From contig JALCRP010000010.1 in NCBI GenBank assembly GCA_022652735.1, positions 1-64,000 of the forward strand: a DNA stretch of 64,000 nucleotides, given 5' to 3'. The translations under genes were made by a program, and so were the position numbers. Below the pieces are notes generated by a model. The model was not told the DNA's origin. It searched no databases and was given only the letters and a program-made list of their open reading frames with translations. The DNA comes from Faecalibacterium sp. (GTDB lineage Bacteria > Bacillota > Clostridia > Oscillospirales > Ruminococcaceae). Positions 1 through 8,806 of this stretch are shown in pieces. Each line of letters starts with the position of its first letter. Positions within the stretch are counted from its first letter, which is position 1.

Positions 1-51
1 CCGCTATACTGTTCATGTTGTGTTTGTTTCATGACAGTTTCAGATTACAAC

Positions 52-99
52 AAAAAATGAGATAGGCAACCCCTTTCGGGGAAGTCTATCTCATTTTTT
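52..99. terminator. Bidirectional intrinsic terminator
   Basis: A perfect 14-bp inverted repeat (52-65 with 86-99) has A-rich and T-rich outer ends and an inner CCCC/GGGG mini-stem. It can end a plus-strand gene that lies left of the window and the minus-strand acyltransferase that stops at 194. Bases 1-51 may hold the 3' end of that outside gene, but no frame can be identified with certainty. Confidence 0.85.
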
Positions 100-193
100 A
101 TGCAGAAGCTATTTTGCAACAGCCCCATTTTTTGTTGTTTTATCGCTTGGTCTTTTCCGCTTTCGGCGGCCGGCGCGCCTTATGCCTTGCGCA

Positions 194-1339
194 TCAAACC
201 TTTTGCGCAGGCGCACGGTTTTTGCCGGCGAGCCGGGCCGTCAGCTTGGCATCCAGCCAGTGGACGCCAACCGCCAGCAAAATGGCGCCAAACTCGGTCA
301 GCAGCACATAGAAGAAACCGTTTTGCCCGATGGGCAGGGCGCGCAGAAACAAATTGTGCAGCAAATAGATTTCCAGCCCGATTTCGCCCAAAAAGCGGGA
401 AGCCGCGTTTTCAAAGCGCACTTTCTGCAAAATTGTTACGATCAGCGCCACCCAGCACAGCACCATCGGCTCCTGTACGGCGAGGCAGCCGTAGGCGCCC
501 GCCAGTGTGCCCCAGTAGGACCACGCCGTAAGCACATACGAGGTGGCCGCGAAAAGAGCGACGAAGCCTACGGCAAACCCGCACAGCAGCGGCACGAAAT
601 GCCGCCGCAGAAAGGCCGTAACCGGCTGCTCTGCGTAGGCCATCCATGCCCCGGCCAAAAACAGCAGCGTGGTATTATACCACCATTCGCCCTGAAACCA
701 CATCCCACCGTGGCCGAACAGCGGCCCCGCCAAAACAAAGGCGATAATAGGCACCGAAAGCCCCGCCAGCGCCCGGCCGAGATTTTTTGCGCGGCGGAAC
801 ACCGCCCAAAACAGCACATACAGAAGTACCAGCTCGATCACATACCACATGTGATCGTTTGCCGGCCACCAGCCTGTAAGCTCCACGGCAAACACCCAAA
901 GCGGTACGCCCTCGCCGGCCGCCATGCCGGCCAATCCGAAAATCACCGTGCATACCCAAAATGGGATCAGCACCGTCAGCAGGCGATGCCGCAAAAAGCC
1001 TTTGAGGTAATCCGGCTTTGTCTGGACGCTTTTCAGCAGGCCATACCCCGAGAAAAAGAAGAATACCGCCACAAACAGTACGCCCGCATCCCGAAACAGC
1101 AGCAGCGCGCCGGGATTCATCCCGGCATTTTCGATGGCTTGGCAGGCATGGTGGAGAATGATTGCCACTGCGCAGATGCCTTGGATGCACTTTGCACCTT
1201 CCCGCCCCAAGGGCGCGGGCTGCCATGCGCCTTTGGGCGCACACTTTGCGCCCACCAAAAGCACAGCCAAAATTGCCGCCAAAAACAGCCAGAGCAAAAG
1301 CGCATCCGGCGCAAATATTTCCGCAAAAAAGATTGTCAT
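194..1339 (-). CDS. Acyltransferase 3 family membrane protein
   Basis: Polytopic membrane protein of about 381 residues with some ten hydrophobic segments. The pattern fits the acyltransferase-3 family: an early membrane segment carrying ILHHACQA, then FFFFSGYGLL, and later LGEIGLEIYLLHNLFL. Family members move acyl groups, often acetyl, onto cell-surface sugars or peptides. The start at 1339 is preferred over an upstream in-frame start because GAGGAGG lies 10 nt before it. The gene stands alone between two strong terminators, so its substrate cannot be inferred from neighbours. Confidence 0.75.
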   Translation of the reverse strand: MTIFFAEIFAPDALLLWLFLAAILAVLLVGAKCAPKGAWQPAPLGREGAKCIQGICAVAIILHHACQAIENAGMNPGALLLFRDAGVLFVAVFFFFSGYGLLKSVQTKPDYLKGFLRHRLLTVLIPFWVCTVIFGLAGMAAGEGVPLWVFAVELTGWWPANDHMWYVIELVLLYVLFWAVFRRAKNLGRALAGLSVPIIAFVLAGPLFGHGGMWFQGEWWYNTTLLFLAGAWMAYAEQPVTAFLRRHFVPLLCGFAVGFVALFAATSYVLTAWSYWGTLAGAYGCLAVQEPMVLCWVALIVTILQKVRFENAASRFLGEIGLEIYLLHNLFLRALPIGQNGFFYVLLTEFGAILLAVGVHWLDAKLTARLAGKNRAPAQKV

Positions 1340-1486
1340 GAAAAGGGGGCCTCCTCTGCTTTTTTCTGCTTCTCTTTTCATTTTACAGCGAAACATTTTC
1401 GCGTTCCATGAACAAATATTCTAAAAAATCATAGCTTGTTTTGTTGGGCGGCCCTGCTATCTCGGCGCATCTTCGGCAAAAGCAAT

Positions 1487-1520
1487 GCGGCAGGCTTCCT
1501 GAAAAGAGGAAGCCTGCCGC
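1487..1520 (-). terminator. Intrinsic terminator downstream of cysK
   Basis: Perfect 14-bp inverted repeat (1487-1500 and 1507-1520) with a 6-nt loop, followed on the minus strand by a short T-rich run. It lies 37 nt past the cysK stop. Confidence 0.85.
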
Positions 1521-1557
1521 ATGGTATCGACTATTTTATAAAAGGGCCGTTTTGCGC

Positions 1558-2490
1558 TTATTCCGCAAACAGTGGCGTGGAAAGATAGCGGTCGCCGGTA
1601 TCCGGCAGCAGCGCCACGATCGTTTTACCCTTATTTTCCGGGCGCTTTGCCAGCTGAAGCGCGGCCCAAATTGCCGCGCCCGACGAAATGCCGACCAATA
1701 CGCCTTCCTTATGGCCGATCCGGCGGCCGGTGGCAAAGGCATCTTCATTTTCCACGGGGATGATCTCATCGTAGATTTTGGTATCCAGTACATCCGGCAC
1801 AAAGCCGGCGCCGATGCCCTGAATCTTGTGCGGGCCGGCGGTGCCTTTGCTTAAAACCGGCGAGCCGGCAGGCTCTACAGCCACAATCTTTACGCCGGGA
1901 TTCTTACTTTTCAGATATTCACCCACGCCGGTGATCGTGCCGCCTGTGCCCACGCCGGCCACAAAAAAGTCTACATTGCCATCGGTATCCGCCCAAATTT
2001 CCGGCCCGGTCGTCGCCTGATGTGCGGCGGGGTTGGCCGGGTTCACAAACTGGCCGGGCAAAAAGCTGTTCTTGATCTCTTTTGCCAGCTCGTCGGCCTT
2101 TGCGATGGCGCCTTTCATGCCCTTAGCTCCCTCGGTTAAAACCAGCTCGGCGCCATAAGCCTTCATGAGCTGGCGCCGCTCGACAGACATCGTTTCCGGC
2201 ATGACGATAATGATACGGTAGCCGCGCGCCGCGGCCACAGAGGCAAGCCCGATGCCCGTATTACCGGAGGTCGGCTCGATGATAACGGAATCCGGCTTCA
2301 AAAGGCCCTTGGCCTCGGCGTCGTCGATCATTGCCTTAGCGATACGGTCCTTTACCGAGCCGGCCGGATTAAAATATTCCAGCTTTGCCAAAATGCGCGC
2401 GCCGGCGCTTTCCTCGGCTTCGAGATGGGTAAGCTCCAGCAGCGGGGTATGGCCGATCAGCTGATCGGCAGATGTATAAATTTTGCTCAT
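1558..2490 (-). CDS. cysK: Cysteine synthase (O-acetylserine sulfhydrylase)
   Basis: A 310-residue PLP enzyme that makes cysteine from O-acetylserine and sulfide in the cytosol. Lys47 in GSVKDR is the expected Schiff-base lysine, PTSGNTG (73-79) binds the substrate carboxylate, and [10 protein letters not shown] plus GISSGAA hold the cofactor phosphate. Length and C-terminus match the CysK/CysM group. It is divergent from an Rrf2 regulator gene and has a consensus promoter with an inverted repeat across the start point (2616-2670), so repression by that regulator is likely. The serine acetyltransferase gene that supplies its substrate is at 51564-52244. Confidence 0.95.
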   Translation of the reverse strand: MSKIYTSADQLIGHTPLLELTHLEAEESAGARILAKLEYFNPAGSVKDRIAKAMIDDAEAKGLLKPDSVIIEPTSGNTGIGLASVAAARGYRIIIVMPETMSVERRQLMKAYGAELVLTEGAKGMKGAIAKADELAKEIKNSFLPGQFVNPANPAAHQATTGPEIWADTDGNVDFFVAGVGTGGTITGVGEYLKSKNPGVKIVAVEPAGSPVLSKGTAGPHKIQGIGAGFVPDVLDTKIYDEIIPVENEDAFATGRRIGHKEGVLVGISSGAAIWAALQLAKRPENKGKTIVALLPDTGDRYLSTPLFAE

Positions 2491-2615
2491 AAAAATTCTT
2501 CCTTTCTTCCTGCGTATGTTGATGGGCGAACATCAGGCGGCGGCTTTTCGGCCTCCGCGCACTTTTGTACAACATCGCCGGGAATTCGGCAAAAAAGTGT
2601 AGCTTTTCATTTATA

Positions 2616-2670
2616 CCAACCTTTCTACTGGGTTTGTTGGAATTATAAACCGTGCCCCGATGTTTGTCAA
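2616..2670 (-). promoter_or_regulatory. cysK promoter with probable Rrf2 operator
   Basis: On the minus strand TTGACA (2665-2670) and TATAAT (2642-2647) are 17 bp apart, a perfect sigma-70-type promoter. Directly downstream, over the predicted start point, lies a 25-bp element with CCAAC/GTTGG ends (2616-2640). Its position suits a repressor. Assignment to the adjacent Rrf2 protein is inference. Confidence 0.8.
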
Positions 2671-2694
2671 GGGGAGTAAGCAAATCTTTTTAAG

Positions 2695-2726
2695 TTGCCA
2701 TCCTATTAACCAAATAGTATAATAGG
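2695..2726 (+). promoter_or_regulatory. Promoter of Rrf2 gene with inverted repeat
   Basis: TTGCCA (2695-2700) and TATAAT (2718-2723) are 17 bp apart. A 25-bp element with CCTATT/AATAGG ends (2702-2726) covers the spacer and the -10 box, the same length as the element at the cysK promoter. Autorepression is likely. Confidence 0.75.
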
Positions 2727-2754
2727 TAAAAATCTCGCTCTGGGAGGTAATTCG

Positions 2755-3186
2755 ATGGTTGTATCCACAAAAGGCCGCTATGCGCTGCGCGTAATGGTAG
2801 ATCTTGCCGAGCATCGCGCGGATGGCTATGTGCCCTTAAAAGAGATCGCCGAGCGTCAGGAGATCTCTGAAAAATATCTTGAAAGCATTTTGAAAGTTTT
2901 GGTACAGCAGGGCTATTTGGTCGGCCTGCGGGGCAAAGGCGGCGGCTATCAGCTTTGCCGTGCGCCCGAGCAATATACGGTTGGCAGCATCCTGCGCCTG
3001 ACGGAGGGCAGCCTTGCGCCTGTTGCCTGCTTAGAAAACCCTGTAAACGCCTGCCCACGCATGGCAAGCTGCCGCACACTTCCGATGTGGCAAAAGCTCG
3101 ACAAACTGATGCAGGAGTTTTTCGACGGCATTACCCTTGCCGACCTGATGGCTTCCGGCCAGCCGGGCAACGACTACGTGATATAA
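2755..3186 (+). CDS. Rrf2 family regulator with three-cysteine motif
   Basis: A 143-residue Rrf2 protein: winged helix-turn-helix in residues 1-60 (STKGRYALRVMVDLAEH, then ISEKYLESIL), wing with GKGGGYQL, and a C-terminal cysteine set C92-x7-C100-x5-C106. IscR uses a similar set (C-x5-C-x5-C) to hold a [2Fe-2S] cluster, while CymR of Bacillus, the cysteine-metabolism repressor, does not. The position divergent from cysK and the paired operators point to control of cysteine synthesis, perhaps sensing Fe-S status. GGGAGG precedes the ATG. Confidence 0.88.
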   Translation: MVVSTKGRYALRVMVDLAEHRADGYVPLKEIAERQEISEKYLESILKVLVQQGYLVGLRGKGGGYQLCRAPEQYTVGSILRLTEGSLAPVACLENPVNACPRMASCRTLPMWQKLDKLMQEFFDGITLADLMASGQPGNDYVI

Positions 3187-3187
3187 G

Positions 3188-3218
3188 AAAAAGCGGTACG
3201 CGCTGCGTACCGCTTTTT
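3188..3218. terminator. Bidirectional terminator between Rrf2 and LytTR genes
   Basis: Stem AAAAAGCGGTACGC with its complement around a 3-nt loop (3188-3201 and 3205-3218), followed by a T run on both strands. It serves the two convergent genes. Confidence 0.92.
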
Positions 3219-3238
3219 TTCTGCCCCGTGGCGGGGCT

Positions 3239-3976
3239 TTATTCAAATCTTTGTTTTTCCGAAAACGGGCAGTACCGCTGCAAAGGCTGAATAACGGTCC
3301 AAAAAGCCTGCCGTGCCTCAGCCGCGCGCCCGCGCGGCACCGGAACCCGTGCCCCGCTTTCCATTTGGAATTCCGTATCTGTCAAAAGCGCCACAGCGTC
3401 CAGATTTACCACATAGCTGCGATGGGGCTGATAAAAGCGCTCGTCATCCATTAAAGGGGCAAGCGCCTGTTTCAAAGGCACCCGCAGCGTTGTGCTGCGC
3501 AGCACATGCTGGCTGAGCATGTGGAAATGCAGCGTATGGTCGGTACATTCCACATATTCGATCTCGGCAAAGGGCAGCCGCAGCATCCCCAAGCGCGTCA
3601 TCAGCGGCAGCGAAGGCCCGCGGCGGCGCAGCATAGCGCGGTCCAGCGTCTCGAAAATGCGCGCCGGCGAAACGGGCGGCACCAGATATTGCAGCGCCGA
3701 AAGCCGAAACGCATCCATCGCATGCTCCGGCCCGGAGGCGAGAAACACAAAAGACGTCCGGCTGCTATCCCGCCGCAGGCGGGCCGCCGCATCCAACCCG
3801 TTCGGGCGCGGGCCGGAAGCCGAGAAAAAGATCAGATCGGCATCCGGCGGCGCGGCATCCACGGTGGGGGTTGTTACCTGCAGCGATTCGATGTGGCGCG
3901 CAAAATATTCGGTACAAAGCGTCAGCACGGCATGCCGCTGGGCAGCATCCGGCAGACAAAGCGCAATGCGGAACAT
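3239..3976 (-). CDS. LytTR DNA-binding protein with degenerate receiver
   Basis: A 245-residue protein with an N-terminal CheY-like region (1-115) and a C-terminal LytTR DNA-binding domain (about 130-230, with IEYVECTDHTLHFHM, FYQPHRSYVVNLD and VPVPRGR). In the receiver the phospho-acceptor aspartate is replaced by Ser52 (LIFFSASGP, where family members have a D), and the conserved lysine of YLxKP is missing (YLVPP). It therefore cannot be switched by ordinary phosphotransfer. No histidine kinase is nearby. It follows the P-type ATPase by 36 nt, so it may be the last gene of the metal operon. The start has GGAGG 6 nt upstream. Confidence 0.82.
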   Translation of the reverse strand: MFRIALCLPDAAQRHAVLTLCTEYFARHIESLQVTTPTVDAAPPDADLIFFSASGPRPNGLDAAARLRRDSSRTSFVFLASGPEHAMDAFRLSALQYLVPPVSPARIFETLDRAMLRRRGPSLPLMTRLGMLRLPFAEIEYVECTDHTLHFHMLSQHVLRSTTLRVPLKQALAPLMDDERFYQPHRSYVVNLDAVALLTDTEFQMESGARVPVPRGRAAEARQAFWTVIQPLQRYCPFSEKQRFE

Positions 3977-4012
3977 AGCCGCCCTCCTTTTGCTTGGGCA
4001 AAATGCGCCGGC

Positions 4013-5911
4013 TTACAGCCCACGCTTCAAATCACGGACATACAATGCGCGCGTTGCGTTCAGCACGGCCAGCACCATCACGCCCACATCGGCGAAAATC
4101 GCAGCCCACATGCCGGCCAGCCCCAGCGCGCCTAAAAGAAGGCATGCCGCCTTTACGCCAAGCGCGAACACAATGTTTTGATGCACAATACGCAGGGTAC
4201 GGCGCGAAATGCGCATCGCCAGCGCCAGCTTTGCGGGGTCGTCATCCATCAAAACCACATCGGCGGCCTCGATCGCGGCGTCGCTGCCCAGCGCGCCCAT
4301 TGCCACGCCGATGTCGGCGCGCGAAAGCACGGGCGCATCATTTACGCCGTCGCCCACAAAGGCGAGCGTCTCCTTACCGCGCTTTTCGGCCAGCAGGGCC
4401 TCCACGCGGTCAACCTTATCGGCGGGCAGCAGCCCGGCGTGATATTCGTCGAGGCCGATCTCGCCCGCAACGGCTTTCGCCACAGGCTCTGCGTCGCCCG
4501 TCAGCATCACGTTTTTGCGCACTCCCGCCGCGCGCAGGCCGTCGATGGCGGCTTTGGCATGCGGCTTTACCGTATCGCTGATGACGATATGCCCGGCATA
4601 TACGCCGTCCACAGCCACATGCACAATCGTGCCGACGGCTTCTTCACACGGCTTTGCGGCAAGGCCCAGCTTTTCCATCAGGCGGGCGTTGCCGGCCGCA
4701 ACGCTGTGCCCGTCAACTGTAGCCGTAATGCCGTGCCCGCCCAGCTCTTCGACATTGCTGACGCGCGCGGCATCCAGCGGCTCCTTACAAGCCGCTTTCA
4801 GGCTCAGGCTGATTGGGTGCTTCGAGTAGCTTTCGGCAAGCGCGGCCGTTTCCAGCAGGTTTTCTTTCGTATAGCCGGCCTCCGGGCAAACGGCCGAAAC
4901 GGCGAAGGCACCTTTTGTCAACGTGCCGGTTTTATCAAATACGACGATGCCCGTTTTGGAAAGGGCTTCGAGATAGTTCGAGCCTTTTACAAGGATACCG
5001 CAGGCCGATGCCCCGCCGATGCCGCCGAAAAAGCTCAGCGGGATTGAGATCACGAGCGCACAGGGGCAGCTGATGACCAAGAAGGTCAGCGCACGGTATA
5101 CCCATGTGCCCCATGCGGCGGGCTGCCCCAGCGCCAGCAGCACAAGCGGCGGCACAACGGCCAGCGCCAGCGCGCCATAGCATACGGCGGGCGTATAGAT
5201 GCGGGCAAAACGAGTAATAAACGCCTCGCTGCGGGATTTTTTCATGCTGGAGTTTTCGACAAGATCGAGAATCTTCGATACCGTCGATTCCCCAAAGGCT
5301 TTTGTGGTGCGGATGCGCAAAAGCCCCGTCATATTTACACAGCCGCTGATGACATCATCGCCGGGGGCAACATCCCGCGGCAGGCTTTCGCCCGTCAAGG
5401 CCGCCGTGTTCAGCGCGCTGTTGCCCGAAAGCACCGTGCCGTCGATTGGCACCCTTTCGCCGGGCTGTACCACGATCACGCTGCCCACAGGCACATCGTC
5501 CGGGGCCACGGCAGAAAAGGTGCCGTCCGGCTGCTCGAGGTTGGCAGAATCGGGGCGGATGTCCATCAAATCCGAGATGCTTTTGCGGCTTTTCCCGACG
5601 GCATAGCTTTCAAACAGCTCGCCGATCTGGTAAAACAAAATCACGGCGCAGCCCTCGGCATACTGCCCAAGCGCAAACGCGCCCACGGTAGCCACCGCCA
5701 TCAAAAAGCATTCATCGAACGGCTGGCGGTTTTTTACGCCTTTTGCCGCTTTTTTCAAAGTGCCCCAGCCAACCAAAAGGTATGGCACCAGATACAGCGC
5801 CAGCAATGCCCACGCGGGCAGCGCCCATGCGGCCGAGACAAAATGCAGCGCCACCAGCGCCGCCGCTGCGGCGATGATCTTATAAAGCGATTTTTTCTGT
5901 TTTGGGGTCAT
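4013..5911 (-). CDS. Heavy-metal P1B-type ATPase, Zn/Cd/Pb class
   Basis: About 632 residues after choosing the start with GGGAGG upstream. Visible in order: TGES actuator motif (about 173-176), SCPCALVIS metal-binding helix (CPC about 282-284), DKTGT phosphorylation site (326-330), GDGVNDAPVL hinge, and a last helix pair with GVKAACLLLG and FADVGVMVLAVLNA. The CPC together with Lys and Asp in the last helices is typical of the ZntA/CadA zinc-cadmium-lead class. The usual N-terminal metal-binding domain is absent; the separate HMA protein encoded just upstream probably supplies that role. It exports metal across the cell membrane. Confidence 0.9.
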   Translation of the reverse strand: MTPKQKKSLYKIIAAAAALVALHFVSAAWALPAWALLALYLVPYLLVGWGTLKKAAKGVKNRQPFDECFLMAVATVGAFALGQYAEGCAVILFYQIGELFESYAVGKSRKSISDLMDIRPDSANLEQPDGTFSAVAPDDVPVGSVIVVQPGERVPIDGTVLSGNSALNTAALTGESLPRDVAPGDDVISGCVNMTGLLRIRTTKAFGESTVSKILDLVENSSMKKSRSEAFITRFARIYTPAVCYGALALAVVPPLVLLALGQPAAWGTWVYRALTFLVISCPCALVISIPLSFFGGIGGASACGILVKGSNYLEALSKTGIVVFDKTGTLTKGAFAVSAVCPEAGYTKENLLETAALAESYSKHPISLSLKAACKEPLDAARVSNVEELGGHGITATVDGHSVAAGNARLMEKLGLAAKPCEEAVGTIVHVAVDGVYAGHIVISDTVKPHAKAAIDGLRAAGVRKNVMLTGDAEPVAKAVAGEIGLDEYHAGLLPADKVDRVEALLAEKRGKETLAFVGDGVNDAPVLSRADIGVAMGALGSDAAIEAADVVLMDDDPAKLALAMRISRRTLRIVHQNIVFALGVKAACLLLGALGLAGMWAAIFADVGVMVLAVLNATRALYVRDLKRGL

Positions 5912-6001
5912 ACGCGAAATCCTCCCACGGCAGGCCAAAATGCCCGCCAAATATTTTTCGGTTTTCGGCCGCGGCCCGGCGATTATACCCGCGTCGCCGG
6001 C

Positions 6002-6220
6002 TTACAAATAGATCTCGCAGTCATCCTCTACATGCTTGCAGGCCTTTACCACAGCCTGCATCGTGGCGGCCACATCGGCGCCCTCAGCAAACTCCACCTG
6101 CATTTTCTGCGTCATATACGCAACGGCCACCGCCGCCACGCCCGGCACATTGCGCGCGGCCTCTTCCATTTTGGCGGCGCAGTTTGCGCAATCCACTTCG
6201 ATCCGATAGGTTTTTTTCAT
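6002..6220 (-). CDS. Heavy-metal-associated (HMA) domain protein
   Basis: A 72-residue stand-alone HMA fold. The metal site is D-C-A-N-C-A-A-K near residue 10, replacing the common GMxCxxC, and the rest follows the beta-alpha-beta-beta-alpha-beta pattern. It lies between the ArsR regulator and the ATPase gene and probably passes metal to the ATPase, which lacks its own HMA domain. The start at 6220 is chosen because AGAGGGG precedes it. Confidence 0.85.
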   Translation of the reverse strand: MKKTYRIEVDCANCAAKMEEAARNVPGVAAVAVAYMTQKMQVEFAEGADVAATMQAVVKACKHVEDDCEIYL

Positions 6221-6283
6221 AAGAATACCCCTCTTCAAAATGATTTTTTGCGGCGGCAAACCTCTGTTTGCGCAGCTTCGCGG

Positions 6284-6652
6284 TTACTCTTCGACGTGCT
6301 CCATCCCAAGCGACAGGATCGTGCGCACATGGTCGTCATCCAGCGCATAATACACGGCCTTGCCATCGCGCCGAAAGCGCACCAGACGCGCATCCTTTAA
6401 TACACGCAACTGGTGGCTGATCGCCGATTGGCTCGCGCCAAGCGCCTGCGAAATATCCTGTACACACAGCTCATGATCGTAAAGCGCATATAAAATTTTA
6501 ATGCGCGTCGAATCTCCGAACACGCGAAACACATCTGCCAGATCATACAGTACTTCATCATCCGGCATTTCGGGCAGCGGCGCTTTTTCGGCGGGCTGTG
6601 CCGTAGCCGACGCCTTTACGGGCATTGTGGGGTTCTTTGCTTGTTCCGGCAT
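6284..6652 (-). CDS. ArsR/SmtB family metal-responsive repressor
   Basis: A 122-residue winged-helix repressor. A low-complexity Ala/Pro-rich N-terminus (1-30) is followed by DVFRVFGDSTRIKILYAL, then ELCVQDISQALGASQSAISH and the wing LVRFRRDGKAVYYAL. ELCVQD has the cysteine of the ELCV[C/G]D position, where CadC and ArsR bind metal. The C-terminal DDDHVRTILSLGMEHVEE resembles the alpha-5 zinc site of SmtB/CzrA (D, H, H, E). First gene of the metal-efflux operon. GGAG lies 8 nt before the ATG. Confidence 0.9.
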   Translation of the reverse strand: MPEQAKNPTMPVKASATAQPAEKAPLPEMPDDEVLYDLADVFRVFGDSTRIKILYALYDHELCVQDISQALGASQSAISHQLRVLKDARLVRFRRDGKAVYYALDDDHVRTILSLGMEHVEE

Positions 6653-6670
6653 TCCTGTGTCTCCTTTGCA

Positions 6671-6729
6671 ATGAACATTTGAACAACTGTTCATGTGTTC
6701 ATTATAAAGAGCGCCCATGCTCCTGTCAA
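6671..6729 (-). promoter_or_regulatory. Metal-operon promoter and ArsR operator
   Basis: Minus-strand TTGACA (6724-6729) and TATAAT (6701-6706) are 17 bp apart. An inverted repeat ATGAACA/TGTTCAT (6671-6677 with 6688-6694), with another TGTTCAT at 6696-6702, lies across the -10 box and start. It resembles SmtB/CadC-type operators, so release by metal is expected. Confidence 0.8.
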
Positions 6730-6871
6730 GTGTTTCTTGCAACTTTTTTGTGCTTCTATCGCTGTTTTTATGCGAAGTTTTACCAAATTGTGCTATACTG
6801 GCTTTGCTGTCTGCCTTTTGGGCGGCAGGCCGCTTTTTTGTTTGTCTTTGCTTTTGAAAAAGGAGAATATC

Positions 6872-8620
6872 ATGCCTGTAAATCTGAAACGTTTTGCCAA
6901 CGGCCGCCGCGGCGGGTTGCTGGCGGCCATAATCGTCAGCAGCATCGTGCTGGGCCTGTTTGGCCTTATGCTGGTGGGGCTGCTTGTGGCGGTTCCTTAC
7001 GAGGCCCATACGCCGAAAATGGCGGTATTTTTTGTGGCAATGGCCGGGCTTGCGGGCCTGATCTGGGCGCTGCTTGTCAGCAGCCGCCACGCGGCGCAAA
7101 CGCGCTTTACCTGCGGCCTCTACGGCCCCGAGCAGCTGGCCGCGATTGATGCGGAAGTGGCGGCCGGCGGCAGCTACTATAAAGCGCTCGGCGTCGTAGT
7201 CACAGCTACCTGCCTGCTTTCGCACGGGGCCGGGCTTGTGATCGTGCCGCTGGGCGATATTGTAAACATTACCTGCCGCACCTGCGGCGGCAAGGCACGC
7301 CTTGTGCTGCGCAGCCATAACGGCGGCGAAACGCTGCTGCCGCGCTTTCAGTGGAACAGCGCGGCGCGCGCCGAGCTGCGCAACCTGACCGGCTTTTTGG
7401 CCGCGCGCCTGCCCGAGCTGACGGCCGGCACCCAAAATACGCCCGCGGCGGGCCAGCCCTGCGATATGCTGCCGGGCTTTTTGGCCGCGGATACCAGCGT
7501 CGGCATCCAGATGCAGCCGGATGTGCAAGGCCCTGGCAGTGAGGCACAAAAGCCGGATTATGGAAAGGGTGCGCTTGGCGCCGTTTTGGGCGCAATGCTG
7601 GGATGTACCCTGTGGGGCCTTGTAGGCTTGGCGGGCTATATGTCCGGCTGGATCGGCCTGCTGGTGGTTGCGCTGGCGCTGTACGGCTTTAAGCAGGTGG
7701 CGGGCCGTTTGGATAAAACGGCGGGCTGGATCTGCCTTGTCGTATCGCTTATCATGCTTTTCCCGGCGAACTATCTTGTGTATTCCGCCGCGGTGGCGGA
7801 TGCGCTGGCTGATTATTACTATGTCACCGTATTTGATGTATTGCCGCAGCTGTTCCCCACGCTGGCCGAGATCGAGCTTTTGGGCCAGTTCTGGGGCGAA
7901 TATGCGATCGGCGCCGGGCTTACCTTTGTGTTCGGTTTGATTGAAATCAGCAGCTTTGCCAAAAGCAGACGCTGCCCGGGCGGCGTAACGGCCCCGGTCG
8001 GGGTGCCTGCGGGGCAGGGCGCCGCGTATGGCGTACCGGCACAAAGCACGGCTTTTGCCGCAGCGCCCGCGGCCGGCCAAAATGCCGAGCAAGCCGGGGC
8101 GGCTTCGCCCTATGGGGCTGCTTTACAAAGCGCCGCCCCTTATGGGGCGCAGGCCGATGCGCCCGCCCGTTTTGAAGTGCGTTTTCCGCGCGGAAAAACC
8201 AACGGAACAGCCACCTTTATCGTGCTTTTGATCGTTGCCGTTTTGATGTTTGCAATCGGGCTGATTGCCGGCGGGGGCTTGATGCTGGGCGGCGAGATGG
8301 CCGCCGGGCTTTCGCTTTTGATCATTTTCTGCGCAATGGGCGGGCTGTACCTCTGGCTCGGCATCTTTACGCGCAACCGCATCCGCCGCTTTTGTATCAC
8401 CTATGATACGGTGGGCCTGCATGTGACAAAAATCAACGGCAAAAGCTTTTCCTGCCCTTGGGGCGAGGTGACAGCGCTGTGCTTTTCTACCAGTGCGATG
8501 CTGTGGACAGGTTATCAGATCGTCACGCCGTATGGCAAGGCGAGCTTTAACGGCCAGATGCTCGGGTGGGATCATCTGATGGCTTTTGCCCGCACGTATG
8601 CAGTAAACGCGCGCCAGTAA
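6872..8620 (+). CDS. Multi-pass membrane protein of unknown function
   Basis: 582 residues, no family recognised. Two transmembrane segments (about 15-65) are followed by a soluble region with ITCRTCGG and a beta-rich stretch (about 90-200). A cluster of three to four membrane segments (about 230-365), an Ala/Gly/Gln-rich linker (about 375-435), two further membrane segments, and a C-terminal beta-rich domain (about 510-582, FCITYDTVGLHVTKINGKSF) come next. The C-terminal part resembles a PH-like domain in pattern only. The start has AAGGAG 6 nt upstream. A -10-like TATACT lies at 6794-6799. Confidence 0.6.
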   Translation: MPVNLKRFANGRRGGLLAAIIVSSIVLGLFGLMLVGLLVAVPYEAHTPKMAVFFVAMAGLAGLIWALLVSSRHAAQTRFTCGLYGPEQLAAIDAEVAAGGSYYKALGVVVTATCLLSHGAGLVIVPLGDIVNITCRTCGGKARLVLRSHNGGETLLPRFQWNSAARAELRNLTGFLAARLPELTAGTQNTPAAGQPCDMLPGFLAADTSVGIQMQPDVQGPGSEAQKPDYGKGALGAVLGAMLGCTLWGLVGLAGYMSGWIGLLVVALALYGFKQVAGRLDKTAGWICLVVSLIMLFPANYLVYSAAVADALADYYYVTVFDVLPQLFPTLAEIELLGQFWGEYAIGAGLTFVFGLIEISSFAKSRRCPGGVTAPVGVPAGQGAAYGVPAQSTAFAAAPAAGQNAEQAGAASPYGAALQSAAPYGAQADAPARFEVRFPRGKTNGTATFIVLLIVAVLMFAIGLIAGGGLMLGGEMAAGLSLLIIFCAMGGLYLWLGIFTRNRIRRFCITYDTVGLHVTKINGKSFSCPWGEVTALCFSTSAMLWTGYQIVTPYGKASFNGQMLGWDHLMAFARTYAVNARQ

Positions 8621-8686
8621 GCGCCACGGCAAAAGCGGCCCGGCTATGTAAGTACGCCGATGCGCACAGGCTTTGCCACAAAACAC

Positions 8687-8733
8687 AATCGCCCCGATCT
8701 CGGCTTTTTGCGGCCGGGCTCGGGGCGATTTTT
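8687..8733. terminator. Bidirectional terminator
   Basis: Stem AATCGCCCCGA (8687-8697) with TCGGGGCGATT (8720-8730), followed by T residues. It separates the convergent membrane-protein gene and the glutamine amidotransferase-like gene. Confidence 0.85.
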
Positions 8734-8806
8734 AGATTGTTTTTATTTTGCGGCCGCCTAATGCGCGGCGTCTGATGGGTTCTGCGCTTTTCGGGCCTAT
8801 GCCGCC

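Noticed and set aside
182-1411. Long plus-strand frame antisense to the acyltransferase
   Set aside because: Basic, low-complexity translation without domain; the minus frame has clear membrane motifs and a ribosome site.
6653-8092. Long minus-strand extension upstream of the ArsR gene
   Set aside because: Antisense to a gene with its own ribosome site; the ArsR start at 6652 has promoter, operator and Shine-Dalgarno site.
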